Positions 1-14,100 of a stretch of DNA of 64,000 nt are shown piece after piece; the first letter of the stretch is position 1, and the number at the start of each line of letters is the position of its first letter. Made by a program: the position numbers and the translations under genes. Under the pieces are notes generated by a model. That model saw only the letters and a list, made by a program, of their open reading frames with translations. It ran no database searches and was not told the DNA's origin. The DNA comes from Penaeus vannamei (lineage: Eukaryota; Arthropoda; Malacostraca; Decapoda; Penaeidae), in NCBI RefSeq assembly GCF_042767895.1, contig NC_091589.1, forward strand, positions 19,166,770-19,230,769, in the 5' to 3' direction.

Positions 1-248
1 AGTAATAATTAGCATAATAATTATAACTTCAATAATAATAATGATAATCATTACGATATCGACTATAATGATGATAATCATAAGAATAATGACAATAATG
101 ATAATGATGATAATAATAAAATGAGTATTATGATACTTTTGATAATTACTGCAATAATAGCAATAATGACCTCTATTTTAATAATTTTCCTTCTAATAAT
201 GACTGTAGAAATAATAATATCATTATTATTTTTATTATAATGAGTATT
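1..248 (+). repeat. AT-rich satellite, plus orientation, start of window
   Basis: This is the RAY-triplet part of the roughly 580-bp satellite, including the marker phrase ataattactgcaataatagc. Near 118 the RAY run passes directly into the next monomer's aaaatgag segment, so the usual core between them is missing here. It ends in ataatgagtatt, where the LTR fragment begins. Confidence 0.85.
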
Positions 249-541
249 AAGAATTCTATGATCTTGCTTTTTTCATCGAAACACGTCCACGCAGACGCTC
301 AGCCTACGCTATCTCCCTTTTCACATCTATACACCTACACATCCAACATTTAATACATGCATCCTGTACTTTCCTTCCACCCTTTTCTTACACAACGCCT
401 ACACCCACTTACACAACACACACGGTTCCCGAACCTACTAATCGGTTGGTGGCAGCATGCCGTAGGCCTGGAACCTTACATCTGTTCATTGCAGCCGAAT
501 CTTTTCCCTTGAGCAAAAACTCCATATTCTCGGTTAACCCC
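249..541 (+). mobile_element. Short LTR fragment L1 (3'-truncated deletion derivative)
   Basis: This non-satellite stretch, with mixed base composition, starts at aagaattctatgatcttgc and ends near ctcggttaacccc. Its 5' part matches 37987-38068 inside the long LTR-like element C. Its 3' part matches about 39366-39560 of the same element, so it is an internally deleted LTR. It stops before the terminal part (GGTTGAG..CTCAACC..CTACA) seen in the other copies and passes into satellite at a different monomer position. The left junction (gagtatt|aag) is the same as in the other three short copies. No coding capacity is seen. Confidence 0.8.
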
Positions 542-865
542 GTATAACAGAAATTAATAGTTACTGCAATAATAGCAATAATGAACTCTATTCTAATAAT
601 TTTCATACTAATAATGACAATAGAAATAATATTAATATCATTATTATTGTTATTATAATAAGTATTATTGTCATATTATTTCTAAAATTATCATTTTTTT
701 ATTATCATTATAAAAATCGTTATGAGATAAAATGACAGTAATAATTAGCATAATAATCATTATAACTGCAATAATGATTATGATAATAAGATAAATCATG
801 ACGATAATGACTATAATGATGATAATCATAAGAATAATGACAGTAATGATGATAATGATGATAAT
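542..865 (+). repeat. Satellite, plus orientation, up to the first gap
   Basis: The satellite resumes at the ttactgcaataatagc marker and runs through the RTY and RAY arms until the N run. Confidence 0.85.
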
Positions 866-1365
866 NNNNNNNNNNNNNNNNNNNNNNNNNNNNNNNNNNN
901 NNNNNNNNNNNNNNNNNNNNNNNNNNNNNNNNNNNNNNNNNNNNNNNNNNNNNNNNNNNNNNNNNNNNNNNNNNNNNNNNNNNNNNNNNNNNNNNNNNNN
1001 NNNNNNNNNNNNNNNNNNNNNNNNNNNNNNNNNNNNNNNNNNNNNNNNNNNNNNNNNNNNNNNNNNNNNNNNNNNNNNNNNNNNNNNNNNNNNNNNNNNN
1101 NNNNNNNNNNNNNNNNNNNNNNNNNNNNNNNNNNNNNNNNNNNNNNNNNNNNNNNNNNNNNNNNNNNNNNNNNNNNNNNNNNNNNNNNNNNNNNNNNNNN
1201 NNNNNNNNNNNNNNNNNNNNNNNNNNNNNNNNNNNNNNNNNNNNNNNNNNNNNNNNNNNNNNNNNNNNNNNNNNNNNNNNNNNNNNNNNNNNNNNNNNNN
1301 NNNNNNNNNNNNNNNNNNNNNNNNNNNNNNNNNNNNNNNNNNNNNNNNNNNNNNNNNNNNNNNNN
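866..1365. other. Assembly gap (500 N)
   Basis: Exactly 500 N. The satellite reads plus before the gap and minus after it, so the relative orientation across it is not proven by sequence. Confidence 0.99.
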
Positions 1366-2120
1366 AAATCATAGTACTTACCTGAATTAATGTTAAAATC
1401 ATTATTATCATTTATAAGCAAAAAAGGGTTTTTTTTTCGACCTTTCTCTCACAAGGCTCTAATACGCAAGATTTTACCGTTTTTTCGACTTATGGGATTT
1501 TATTAGTTTTAGCCGTTATTCATTATAAAAGGACTCTATGATTATTATTTTCATCATTATCATCATTATTTTTATTATTCTTATGATTATCATCATTATT
1601 GTCATTATAGTCATGATTATCATTATTATCATTATCATTATTGTAGTTATATTGATAATTATGTTAATTATTTTCATTTTCATCATTATAACTATTTTTA
1701 TAAGGACAATAAGAATAAGGATAATTTTAGAAATAATAATGACAATAATACTCTTTATAATAACAATAATAATGATATTATTATTATTTCTATTGTCATA
1801 ATTTGTATGAAAATTATGAGAACAGAGTTGATTATTGCTATTATTGCGGTAATTATCAAAATTATCATTAAGATTATCATTTTATTATTATTATCATTAT
1901 TATTGTCATTATCATCATAATCATAAATCATTATTGTTAATGATAAAGGAATTATCATGAAAATCAACATAATTACCTGAATTCATGTTAAAATCATCAT
2001 AATTATCATTTAAAAGCGAAAAAGTGTTTTTTTTCGACTTTTCTCTCATAATGCGCTAGATTTTGCCTTTTTTTTCGACTTGTCGAATTTTATTATAAAT
2101 GGATTTGATGATTATTATTA
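1366..2120 (-). repeat. Satellite, minus orientation
   Basis: One to two monomers read in reverse complement. The core appears as ttttttcgacctttctctcacaagg followed by the RTY-rich arm. The block ends at a switch to plus orientation inside the small inverted repeat ATTATC-ATGAC-GATAAT (about 2117-2133). Confidence 0.85.
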
Positions 2121-5100
2121 TCATGACGATAATGACTATAATGATGATAATGAAAAGAATAATGACAGTAATGATGATAATGATGATAATAATAATCATG
2201 CAGTCCATTTATAATGAAATAAAGGCTAAAACTAATAAAATCCCATAAGTCGAAAAAAAACGGCAAAATCTAGGGTATTACAGCCATTTGAGAGTAATGT
2301 CGAGAAAAACCTTTTTCGCTTTTAAATTATAATTGTGATGATTTTAACATTAATTCAGGTAATTATGATGATTTTCATTGTAATGCCTTTATTATTTACA
2401 ATAACAATGATAATTATGATGATAATGACAATGACAATGATGATAATAATAAAAAGACAACGATAATGATGATAATAATAAAATGAGAATTATAATGATA
2501 ATTTTGATAATTACTCCAATAATAGCAATAATGTACTCTATTCTAATAATTTTCATACGAATAATGACAATGGAAATAATAATATCATTAATACTGTTAT
2601 TATAATGAGTATTATTATCATTATTATTTCTAAAATTATCATTACTGTTATTATCATTATAAAAATAGTTATAATGATGGAAATGGCAGTAATAATTAGC
2701 ATAATAATCATTATAACTGCAATAATAATAATGATAATTATGATAATCATGACGATAATGACTATAAGGAAGACAATCATAAGAATAATGGCAATAATGA
2801 TTATAAGAATAATAATATTAATAACCATAGAGTCCATTTAAGATGAAATAAAGGCTAAAACTAATAAAATCCCAAAACACACACAAAAAAGCAGCAAAAT
2901 CTAGCGTATCTAGCCTTATGAGAGAGAGGTCGAAAAAAAAACTTTTTCTCTTTTATATAATAATTATTATGATTTTAACATGAATTCAGGTAATCATGAT
3001 GATTTTCATGATAATGCCTTTATTATTAACAATAATGATGATAATTATGATGATAATGACAATAATAATGATGATAATAATGAACTAAACTCTAAAAACA
3101 TAATTTTCATGCTAATAATAACAATAGAAATAATAATAATATCATTATTATTGTTATTATGATGAGTATTATTGTCATTATTATTTCTAAAATTATCATT
3201 ATTTCTATTATCATTATAAGAATAGTTATAATGATGAAAATGAGAGTAATAATTAGCATGATAATCATTGTAACTGCAATAATGATAATGATAATAATGA
3301 TAATCATGACGATAATGACTAATGATGATAATCATAAGAATAATGACAAAAGGGATGATAATTGTGATAATAATATTCATAGACTCTATTCATTTATAAT
3401 GAAATAAAGGCTAAAACAAATAAAATCCCAAAAGTCGAAACAGCGGCAAAATCTCCTGTATTAGTTGTCAACCATTTAGGAGAAAGGTCGAAAAAAACCC
3501 TTTTTCTAATTTAAATGATAATTATGATGATTTTAACATTAATTCAGGTAATTATGATGATTTTCATGATAATTCCTTTATTATATACAATAATGATGAT
3601 AATTAAGGTGATAATGACAATAATAATTATGATAATAATAATAAAATGAGAATTATAATAATTTTGATAATTATTGCAATAATTGCAATAATGAACTCTA
3701 TTCTAATAATTTTCATACTAATAATGACAATAGAAATAATAATTATATCATTATTATTGTTATTATAATGAGTATTATTGTCATTATTATTTTTAAAATG
3801 ATCATCATTGTTATTATCATTATGAAAATAGTTATAATGATGAAAATGACTAATAATTAGCATAATAATCATTATAACTGGAAAAATGATAATGATGATA
3901 ATGATAATCATGACGATAATGACTATAATGATGATAATGAAAAGAATAATGACAGTAATGATGATAATGATGATAATAATAGTCATAGTCCATTTATAAT
4001 GAAATAAAGGCTAAAACTAATAAAATCCCAAGAGTCGAAAAAACGGCAAAATCTAGTGTATTACAGCCTTTTGAGAGACAGGTCGAAAACACCCATTTTT
4101 CGCTTTTAAATGATAATTATGATGGTTTTCTTGACAATTCCTTTATTATTAACAATAATGATGATAATTATGATGATAATGATAATGATGATAATAATGA
4201 AATCTGAATCATAATGATAATTTTGATAATTACTGTAATATTAACAATAATGACCTCTAATCTAATAATTTTGATACTAATAATACCAATAAAAATAAAT
4301 AATAATATCCTTATTATTGTTTTTGCAATGAGTATTATTGTCATTATTATTTCTAAAATTATCATTATTGTTATTATCATTATAAAAATAGTTATAATGA
4401 TGAAAATGAGAGGAATAATTAGCATAATAATCATTATAACTGCAATAATGATAATGATAAAAATGATAATCATAACGATAATGATAATAATGATGATAAT
4501 CATAAGAATAATGAAAAAAATGATAATAATAATCATAGAGTACACATATAATGAAATAAAGACTAAAACTAATAAAATCCCACAAGTCGAAAAAGAGCAA
4601 AATCTAGCATATTTCAGCCTTTTGAGAGAAAGGCCGAAAAAAACCTTTTTCACTTTGAAATGATAATTATGATGATTTTAACATTAATTCAGGTAATTAT
4701 GATGATTTTCATGATTATTCCTTTATTATTAATAATAATGATAATTATGATGATAATGGCAATAATAATGATGATAATTATATTAAAATCAGAATTATAA
4801 TGATAATTTTGATAATTACTACAATAATATCAATAATGAACTCGATTCTAATATTTTTCATACTAATAATGAGAATAGAAATAATAATAATATCATTATT
4901 ATTGTTATTATAATGAGTATTATTGTCATTATTAATTCTAAAAATATTATTATTGTTATTATAAAAATAGTTATAATGATGAAAATGACCGTAAAAATTA
5001 GCATAATCATGACGATAATGACTATAATGATGATAATCATAAGAATAATGACAAAAACAATGATAATGGTGATAATAATATTCATAGAGTCCATTTATAA

Positions 5101-8100
5101 TGAGAAAAAGGTAAAAAAATAACGTTTCTCGCTTTTAAATGATAAGTATGATTATTCAGGTAATTATGATGATTTTCATGATAATGCCTTTATTAATAAC
5201 AAAAATGATGATAATTATGATGATAATGACAATAATAATGATGATAATAATAATAAAATGATAATTATAATGATAATTTTGATAATTACTGCAATAATAG
5301 CAAAGATTAACTCCATTCTAATAATTTTCATACTAGTAATGACAATAGAAATAATAATATCATTATTATGATTCTTATAATAATTAATATTGTCATTATT
5401 ATTTCTAAAATTACCATAATTGTTATTATAATTACAAAAATAATCATTATAACTGCAATAATGATAGTGATAATAATGATAATCATGACGATAATGACTA
5501 TAATGATGACAATCATAAGAATAATGACAATAATGATGATAATAATATCATAAAGTCCATTTATAATGAAATAAAGGCTAAGACTAATAAAATCCCAAAA
5601 GTCGAAAAAACGGCAAAATCTAGTGTATTTGAGAGAAAGGTCGAAAAAACACCCTTTTTCGCTTTTAAATGATGATTTTAACAATAATTCAGGTAATTAT
5701 AATGATTTTCATGATAATACCTTTATCATTAACAGTAATGAGTATAATTATGATGACAATGACAATAATAATGATGATAATAATAATACATTGAGTATTA
5801 TAATGAAAATTTTGATAATTCCTGAAATAATAGATATAATGAACTCTATTCTAATAATTTTCATACCAATAATGATGATAGAAATAATAATAATATCATT
5901 ATTATTGTGATGATAATGAGTATTATTGTCATTATCATTTCTATAATTATCATTATTGTTACTATCAATATAAACATAGTTATAATGATGAAAATGATAC
6001 TAAAAATTTGCATAATAATCATTATAACTGCAATAATGATAATGATAATTATGATAATCATGACGCTTATGACTATAATTATAATAATCATAAGAATAAT
6101 GACAATAATGATGATAATGATAATAATAATCATAGAGTCCATTTATAATGAAATAAAGGCTAAAACTAATAAAATCCCAAAAGTCGAAAAAAATGGCAAA
6201 ATCTAGCTTATTACAGCTCGAAAGAAAAACTTTTTTGCTTTTAAATGAAAATTATGATGATTTTAACATTAATTCAGGTAATTATGATGATTTTCATGAT
6301 AATTCCTTTATCATTAACAATAATAATGATAATGACAATAATAATGATGATGATAATAAAATGATAATTACAATGATAATTTTGATAATCCCTGCAATAA
6401 TAGCAATAATGAACTCTATTCTAACAATTTTCATACTAATAATGACAATAGAAATAATAATATAATTGTTATTGTTAATATAATGAGTATTATTGTCATT
6501 ATTATTTCTAAACTTATAAGAGTAATAATTAGCATAATAATCATTAAAACTGCAATAATGATAATGATAGTAGTGATAATCATGACAATAATGACGATAA
6601 TGATGATAATAAGAATAATGACAAAAATGATGATAATTAAAATCATAGAGTACATTTATAATGAAATAAAGACGAAAACTAATACAATTCCAAAAGTCGA
6701 ACAAAAACGGCAAAATATAGCGTATTACAGTCTTCTGAGAGAGACAGAGGTTGAAAAAACAGTTTTTCTTTTTTACATGATATTTATGATGATTTTAACA
6801 TGAATTCAGGTAATCATGATGATTTTCATGATAATGCCTTTATTATGATGATAATTATGATGATAATGACAATAATAATGATGATTATAATAAAATGAGA
6901 ATTATAATGATAATTTTGATAATTAATGCAATAATATCAATAATGAACTCTATTCTAATAATTTTTATACTAATAATGACAATAAAAATAATAATAATAT
7001 TATCATTGTTATTATAATGAGTATTATTATCATTATAAAAATGACAAATGATAAGCATAATTATCATTATACCTGCAATAATGATAATGATAATAATGAT
7101 AATCATAACGATAATGACTATAATGATGATAATCATAAGAATAATGACAATAATGATAATGATGCTAATAATAATCATTAGAGTCCATTTATAATGAAAT
7201 AAAGGCTGAAACTAATAAAATCCCAAAATTCGAAAAAAACGGCAAAATCTAGCATATTACAGCCTTTTGAGAGAAAGGTCTAAAAAATCCTTTTACTCTT
7301 TTATATGATAATTATGATGATTTTAACATGAATTCAGGTAATTATGATGATTTTCATGATAATGCCTTTATTATTAACAATAATGATGATAATTATGATG
7401 GTAATGACAATAATAATGATTATAATAATAAAAAAAATTATAATTATAATGACAATTTTGATAATTACTACAATAATAGCAATAATTAATGTCCATGCTA
7501 ATAATGACAATAGAAATAATAATAATATCATTATGATTGTTATTGTAATGAGTATTATTGTCATTATTATTTCTAAAATTATCATTATTGTTATTATCAT
7601 TATAAAAATAGTTATAATGATGAAAATGACAGTAATAATTAACACAATAATCATCATAACTGCAATAATGATAATGATAATAATGATAATCGTGACGATA
7701 ATGACTATAAGGATGATAATCATAAGAATAATGATAATAAGGATGATAATGGTGATAATAATAATCATAGAGTCTATTTATAATGAAATAAAGGATAAAA
7801 CTAATAAAATCCCAAAAGTCGAAACAACGGCAAAATCTAGCGTATGAGAGCCTTTTGAGAGAAAGGTCGAAATAAAACGTTTTTCGCTTTTAAATTATAA
7901 TTATGATGAATTTAACAATAATTCAGGTAATTTTGATGATTTTTATGATAATGCCTTTATTATTAACAATAATGATGATAATTATGTTGATAATGACAAT
8001 TATAATAATGATAATAATAATAAAATAAGAATTTTAATGATAATTTTGATAATTACTGTAATAATAGCACTAAGATACTCTATTCTAATAATATTCATAC

Positions 8101-11100
8101 TAATAATGACAATAGAAATAATAATAATATCATTATTATTGTTATTATAATGAATATTATTGTCAATATTTATTCGAAAATTATCATTATTGTTATCATT
8201 ATAAAAATAGTTATAATGATGAAAATGACAGTAATAATTAGCATAATAATCATTATAACTCCAATAAGGATAATGATAATTATGATAATCATGACGATAA
8301 TGACTATAATAATGATGATCATGAGAATAATGACAGTAATGATTATAATGCTGATAATAATAATCCTACAGTCCTTTTATAATTAATTAAAGGCTAAAAC
8401 TAATAAAATCCCCAAAGTCGAAAAACGGCAAATTCTAGGGTATTACAATATTTACGGAGAAACGTCGAAAAAAAAACATTTTTCGCTTATAAATGATAAT
8501 TATCATGATTTTAACATTAATTCAGGTAATTATGATGATTTTCATGATATGCCTTTATTATTAAAAATTATGATGATACTTATGATGATAATGACAATAA
8601 TAATAATTATAATAAAAATAAAATGATAATTATAATAATAAATTTAATTACTGATATAATAGCAATAATTAACTCTATTCTAATAATTTTCATACTAATA
8701 ATGACAATAGAAATAATATCATTATTACTGTTATTATAATGATTATTGTCATTATTATTTCTAAAATTATTATTATTGTTATTATCATTATATAAATAGT
8801 TATAACGAAAAAAATGACAGTAACAATTAGCATAATCATCATTAAAACTGCAATAATGATAATGATAATAATGATAATCATGACGATAATGACTATAATG
8901 ATGACAATCATAAGAATAGTGACAATAATGATAATAATCCTAGAGTACATATATGATAAAATAAAGGGTAAAACTAATAAAATCCCAAAAGTCGAAAAAC
9001 GGTAAAATCTAGCGTATTACAGCTTTTCGAGAGAAAGTTCGAAAAAAACCCTTTTCACTTTTATATGATAATAATGATGATTTTAACATTAATTCAGGTA
9101 ATTTTGATGATTTTTATGATAATGCCTTTATTATTAACAATAATGAGGATAATTATGATGATAATGACAATAATGATGATGATGATAATAAAATGATAAT
9201 TATAATGATAAGTTTGATATTTACTGCAATAATAGCAATAATAAACTCTATTCTAATAATTTTTATACTAATAATGACTATAGAAATCATCAGTATCATT
9301 ATTATTGTTATTATAATGAGTATTATTGTCATTATTATTTCTAGAATTATCATTATTGTTATTATCATTATAAATATAGTTATAATCATGAAAATGATAG
9401 GAATAGTTAGCATAATAATCATTATAACTACAATAATGCTAATGATAATAAAGATAATCATGACGAAAATGATGATAATCATAAGAATAATGACTAATGA
9501 TGATAATGATAATCATAGAGTCCATTTATAATTCAAAAAAAGGCGAAAACTAATACAATCCCTTAAGTCGAAAAAACGGTAAAATCTTGCGTATTACATA
9601 CAGCCTTTTGAGAGAAAGGTAGGAAAAAAATGTTTTCTCTTTTAAATGATAATTATGATGATTTTAACATTAATTCAGGTAATTATGATGATTTTCATGA
9701 TAATTCCTTCATTATTAACAATGATGATAATTACGATGATAATGACAATAATAATGATAATAATTAAAAAATGATAATTATAATGATAATTTTGATAATT
9801 ACTGCAATAATAGCAATAATGAACTCTATTCTAATAATTTCCATACTAATAATGACAATAGAAATAATAATATCATTATTATTGTTATTACAATATTTAT
9901 TATTGTCATTATTATTTATAAAATTATCATTATTGTTATTTTCATTATAGAAATAGGTATAATGATAAAAATGACAGTAATAATTAGCATAATAATCATT
10001 ATAACTGCAATAATGATAATGATAATAATAATAATCATGACGATAATGTCTATAATGATGATAATCATAAGAGTAATGACAGTAATGATGATACAGACCA
10101 TTTATAATTAAATAAAGGCTAAAACTAATAAAATCTCATTTGTCGAAAAACCGCAACATCTATCGTATTACAGCCTTTTGAGAGAATGATCGAGAAACCC
10201 CCCTTTTTACTTTTAAATGATAATAATGATGATTTTAATTATGAAGATTTTCATGATAATTCCTTTATTATTAACAATAATGATGATAATTTTGATAATA
10301 ATGATAATAATGATGATAATAATGATAATAAAATGAGAATTTTAATAATGATTTTGATAATTACTACAATAATAGCAAAAATGAACTTTATTCTAGTAAT
10401 TTTCATACTAATAATGACAATAGAAATAATAATAATGTCATTATTATTGTTATTATAATGAGCATTATTGTCATTATTTCTAAAATTATCATTATTGTTA
10501 TTATCATTATAAAGATAGTTATAATGATAAAAATGACAGTATTAATTAGTATAATAATTATTATAACTGCAATAATGATAATGATAGAAATGATATTCAT
10601 GACGATAATGACTATAATGATGATAATCATAAGAATAATGACAGTAATGATGATAATGATGATAATAATAATCATAGAGTCCATTTATAATGAAATAAAG
10701 GGTAAAACTAATAAAATTCTAGAATTCGAAAATAGGGCAAAATCTAGCGTATGAGAGCCTTTTGAGAGAAAGGTAAAAAAAAATCGCATTTTCGCTTATA
10801 AATGATAATTATGATGATTTTAACATTAATTTAGGTAATTATTATGATTTTCATGATAATCCCCTCATTATTAACAATAATGATGATACTTGTGATGATA
10901 ATGACATTAATAATGATGATAATAATAATAAAATGATAATTATATTGATATTTTTTTATAATTACTGCAATGATAGCAATAATATACTCTATTCTAATAA
11001 TATTCATACTGATAATGACAATAGAAAAATAAGAATATCATTATTATTGTTATTATAATGAGTATTATTGTCAATATTATTTTCAAAATTATCATTATTC

Positions 11101-14100
11101 TTATTATCATTATAAAAAAGTTATAATGATGGAAATGAGAGTAATAATTAGCATAATAATTATTATAACTCTAATAATGATAGTGATAATAATGATAATG
11201 ACTATAAGGAAGATAATCATAAGAATAATGACAATAATGATGATAATGAGGATAATAATAATCATAGAGTCAATTTATAGTGAAGTAAAGGCTAAAACTA
11301 ATAAAATCCCCAAAGTCGAAAAAACGGCAAAATGTAGAGTATTACAGCCTTCTGAGACAAAGGTTGAAAAAACCCTTTTTCTCTTTTAAATGATTTAACA
11401 TAAATTCAGGTAATTATGATGATTTTCATGATAATGCCTTTATTATTAACAATAATGATGATAATTATGATGATAATGACAATAATTATGATGATAATGA
11501 CAATAATAATGATAATAATAATAAAATTATAATTATAGACATAATTTTGATAATTACTGCAATGATAGCAATAATGAACTCTAATCTAATAATTTTCATA
11601 CAAATGATGAAAATAGAAATAACAATAATAATAATAATATCTTTATTATTGTTATTATAATGAATATTATTGTCAATATTATTTCTAACATTATCATTAT
11701 TGTTATTATTATTATAAAAATAGTTATAATTATGAAAATGACCGTAATAATTAGCATAATAATCATTATAACTGCAATAATAATAATGATAATAATGATA
11801 ATCATGATCATGAGTAATGATGATAATAATAGGAATAATGACAATAATGATGATAAGAATGATAATAATCATATATTCCATTTATAATGAAATAAAGGAT
11901 AAAACTAATAAAATCCCAAAAGTCGATAAAACGGCAAAATCTCGTGTTTTAAAGGCTCTTCAGAGAAAGGTCGAAAAAAATATTTTTCGCATCTAATTAA
12001 TAATTATAATGATTTTAACATCAATTCAGGTAATTATTATGATTTTCATGATAATGCCTTTATCATTAACTATAATAATGATAATTATGATGGTAATGAC
12101 AATAATAATGATGATAATAATAATAAAATGATAATTATAATGAAAATTTCGATGATTACTGCAATAATAACAATAATTACCTTCTAATAATTTTCATACT
12201 AATAATGACAATAGAAATAATAATAATATCATTTTCATTGTTATTATAATGAGTATTATTGTAATTATTATTTCTAAAATTATTATTATTGTTATTATTA
12301 TTATAAAAATAATCATAATGATAAAAATGATTATTAGCATAATAATCATTATAACAGCAATAATGATAATGATGATAATGATAATCATGACGATAATGAA
12401 TATAATGATGATAATCATAAGAATAATGACAGTAATGATGAGAATGATGATAATAATAATCATAGAGTCCATTTATAATGAAAAAAAGGCTAAAGGTAAT
12501 AAAATCCCCAAAGTCGAAAAAATGGCAAAATCTAGGGTATTACATCCTTCTGAGAGAAAGGTCGAAAAACCCTAGATAGAAATGATAGAAATGATGATTT
12601 TAACATTAATTCAGGTAATTATGATGATTTTCATGATAATGCCTTAATTATTAACAATAATGATGATAATTATGATGATAATGACTAATAATGATGATAA
12701 TAATAATAAAATGATAATTTTGATAATTACTGCAATAATAGCAATAATGAATATTCTACTAATTTTCATACAAATAATGACAATATAAATAATAATAATA
12801 TCATTATTATTGTTATGATAATGAGTATTATTGTCATTATTATTTCTAAAATTATCATTATTGTTATTATCATTATAAAAATAGCTATAATGATGAAGAT
12901 GACAGTAATACTTAGCATGATAATCATTATAACTGCAATAATGATAATAATAATAACGATAATCATGTCGATATTGACTATAATGATGATAATCATAAGA
13001 ATAATGACAATAATTATGATAATGATGATAATAATAATCATAGAGTCCATTTATAATGAAATAAAGGCTAAAACTAATAAAACCCCAAAACTCGAAAAAA
13101 CGGTAAAATCTAGCGTATTACAGCCTTTTGAGAGAAAGCTGTAAAAAAACCTTTTTCGCTTTTTAATGATAATTATGAAGATTTTAACATTAATTCAGGT
13201 AATTATGATGATTTTCATGACAGTGCCTTCATTATTAACAATAATGATGGTAATTATGATGGTAAGGACAATAATAGTGAAGATAATAATAATAAAATGA
13301 TAATTATAATGATAATTTTGATAATTACTGCAAAAATAGGAATAATTAACTCTATTCTAATAATTTTCATACTAATAATGACAATACAAATTATAATAAT
13401 ATCATTATTATTGTTATTATAATGGGCATTATTGTCATTATTATTTCTAAAATTATTATTATAAAAATAGTTATAATGATGAAAATGAAAGTAATAATTA
13501 GCATAATAATCATTATAACTGCAATAATGATAATGCTGATAATGATAATCATCACGATAATGACTATAATGATGATAATCATAAGAATAATGACAATAAT
13601 GATGATAATGAGGAAAAAAATAATCATAGAGTCCATCCATAATGAAATAAAGGCGAAAACTAATAAAATCCCAAAAGTCGAAAAAACGGCAAAATTTAGC
13701 GTATTACAGCATTTAAGAGATAGGTCGAAAAAAACAAATTTTCGCTTTTAAATGATAATTATGATGAATTTAACATTTATTCAGGAAAGTATGATGATTT
13801 TCATGATAGTGCCTTTATTATCAACAATAATGAGGATAATTATTATTATGAAGACAATAAAAATTATGATAATATTAATAAAATTATAAAAAATAATGAT
13901 AATTTTGATAATTACTGCAATAATATCAATAGTTAACTCTATTCTAATAATTTTCATACTAATAATGACAATAGAAATAATAATAATATCAATCTTATTG
14001 GTATTAGAACGAGTATTATTGTCATTATTATTTCTAAAATTATCATTATTGTTATTATCATTATAGAAATAGTTATAATGATGAAATGGAAAGTTATAAT

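Noticed and set aside
720..1421. Open frames spanning the N runs (also 28007-28723 and 57091-57847)
   Set aside because: Most of their length is undefined bases, so they carry no evidence of coding.
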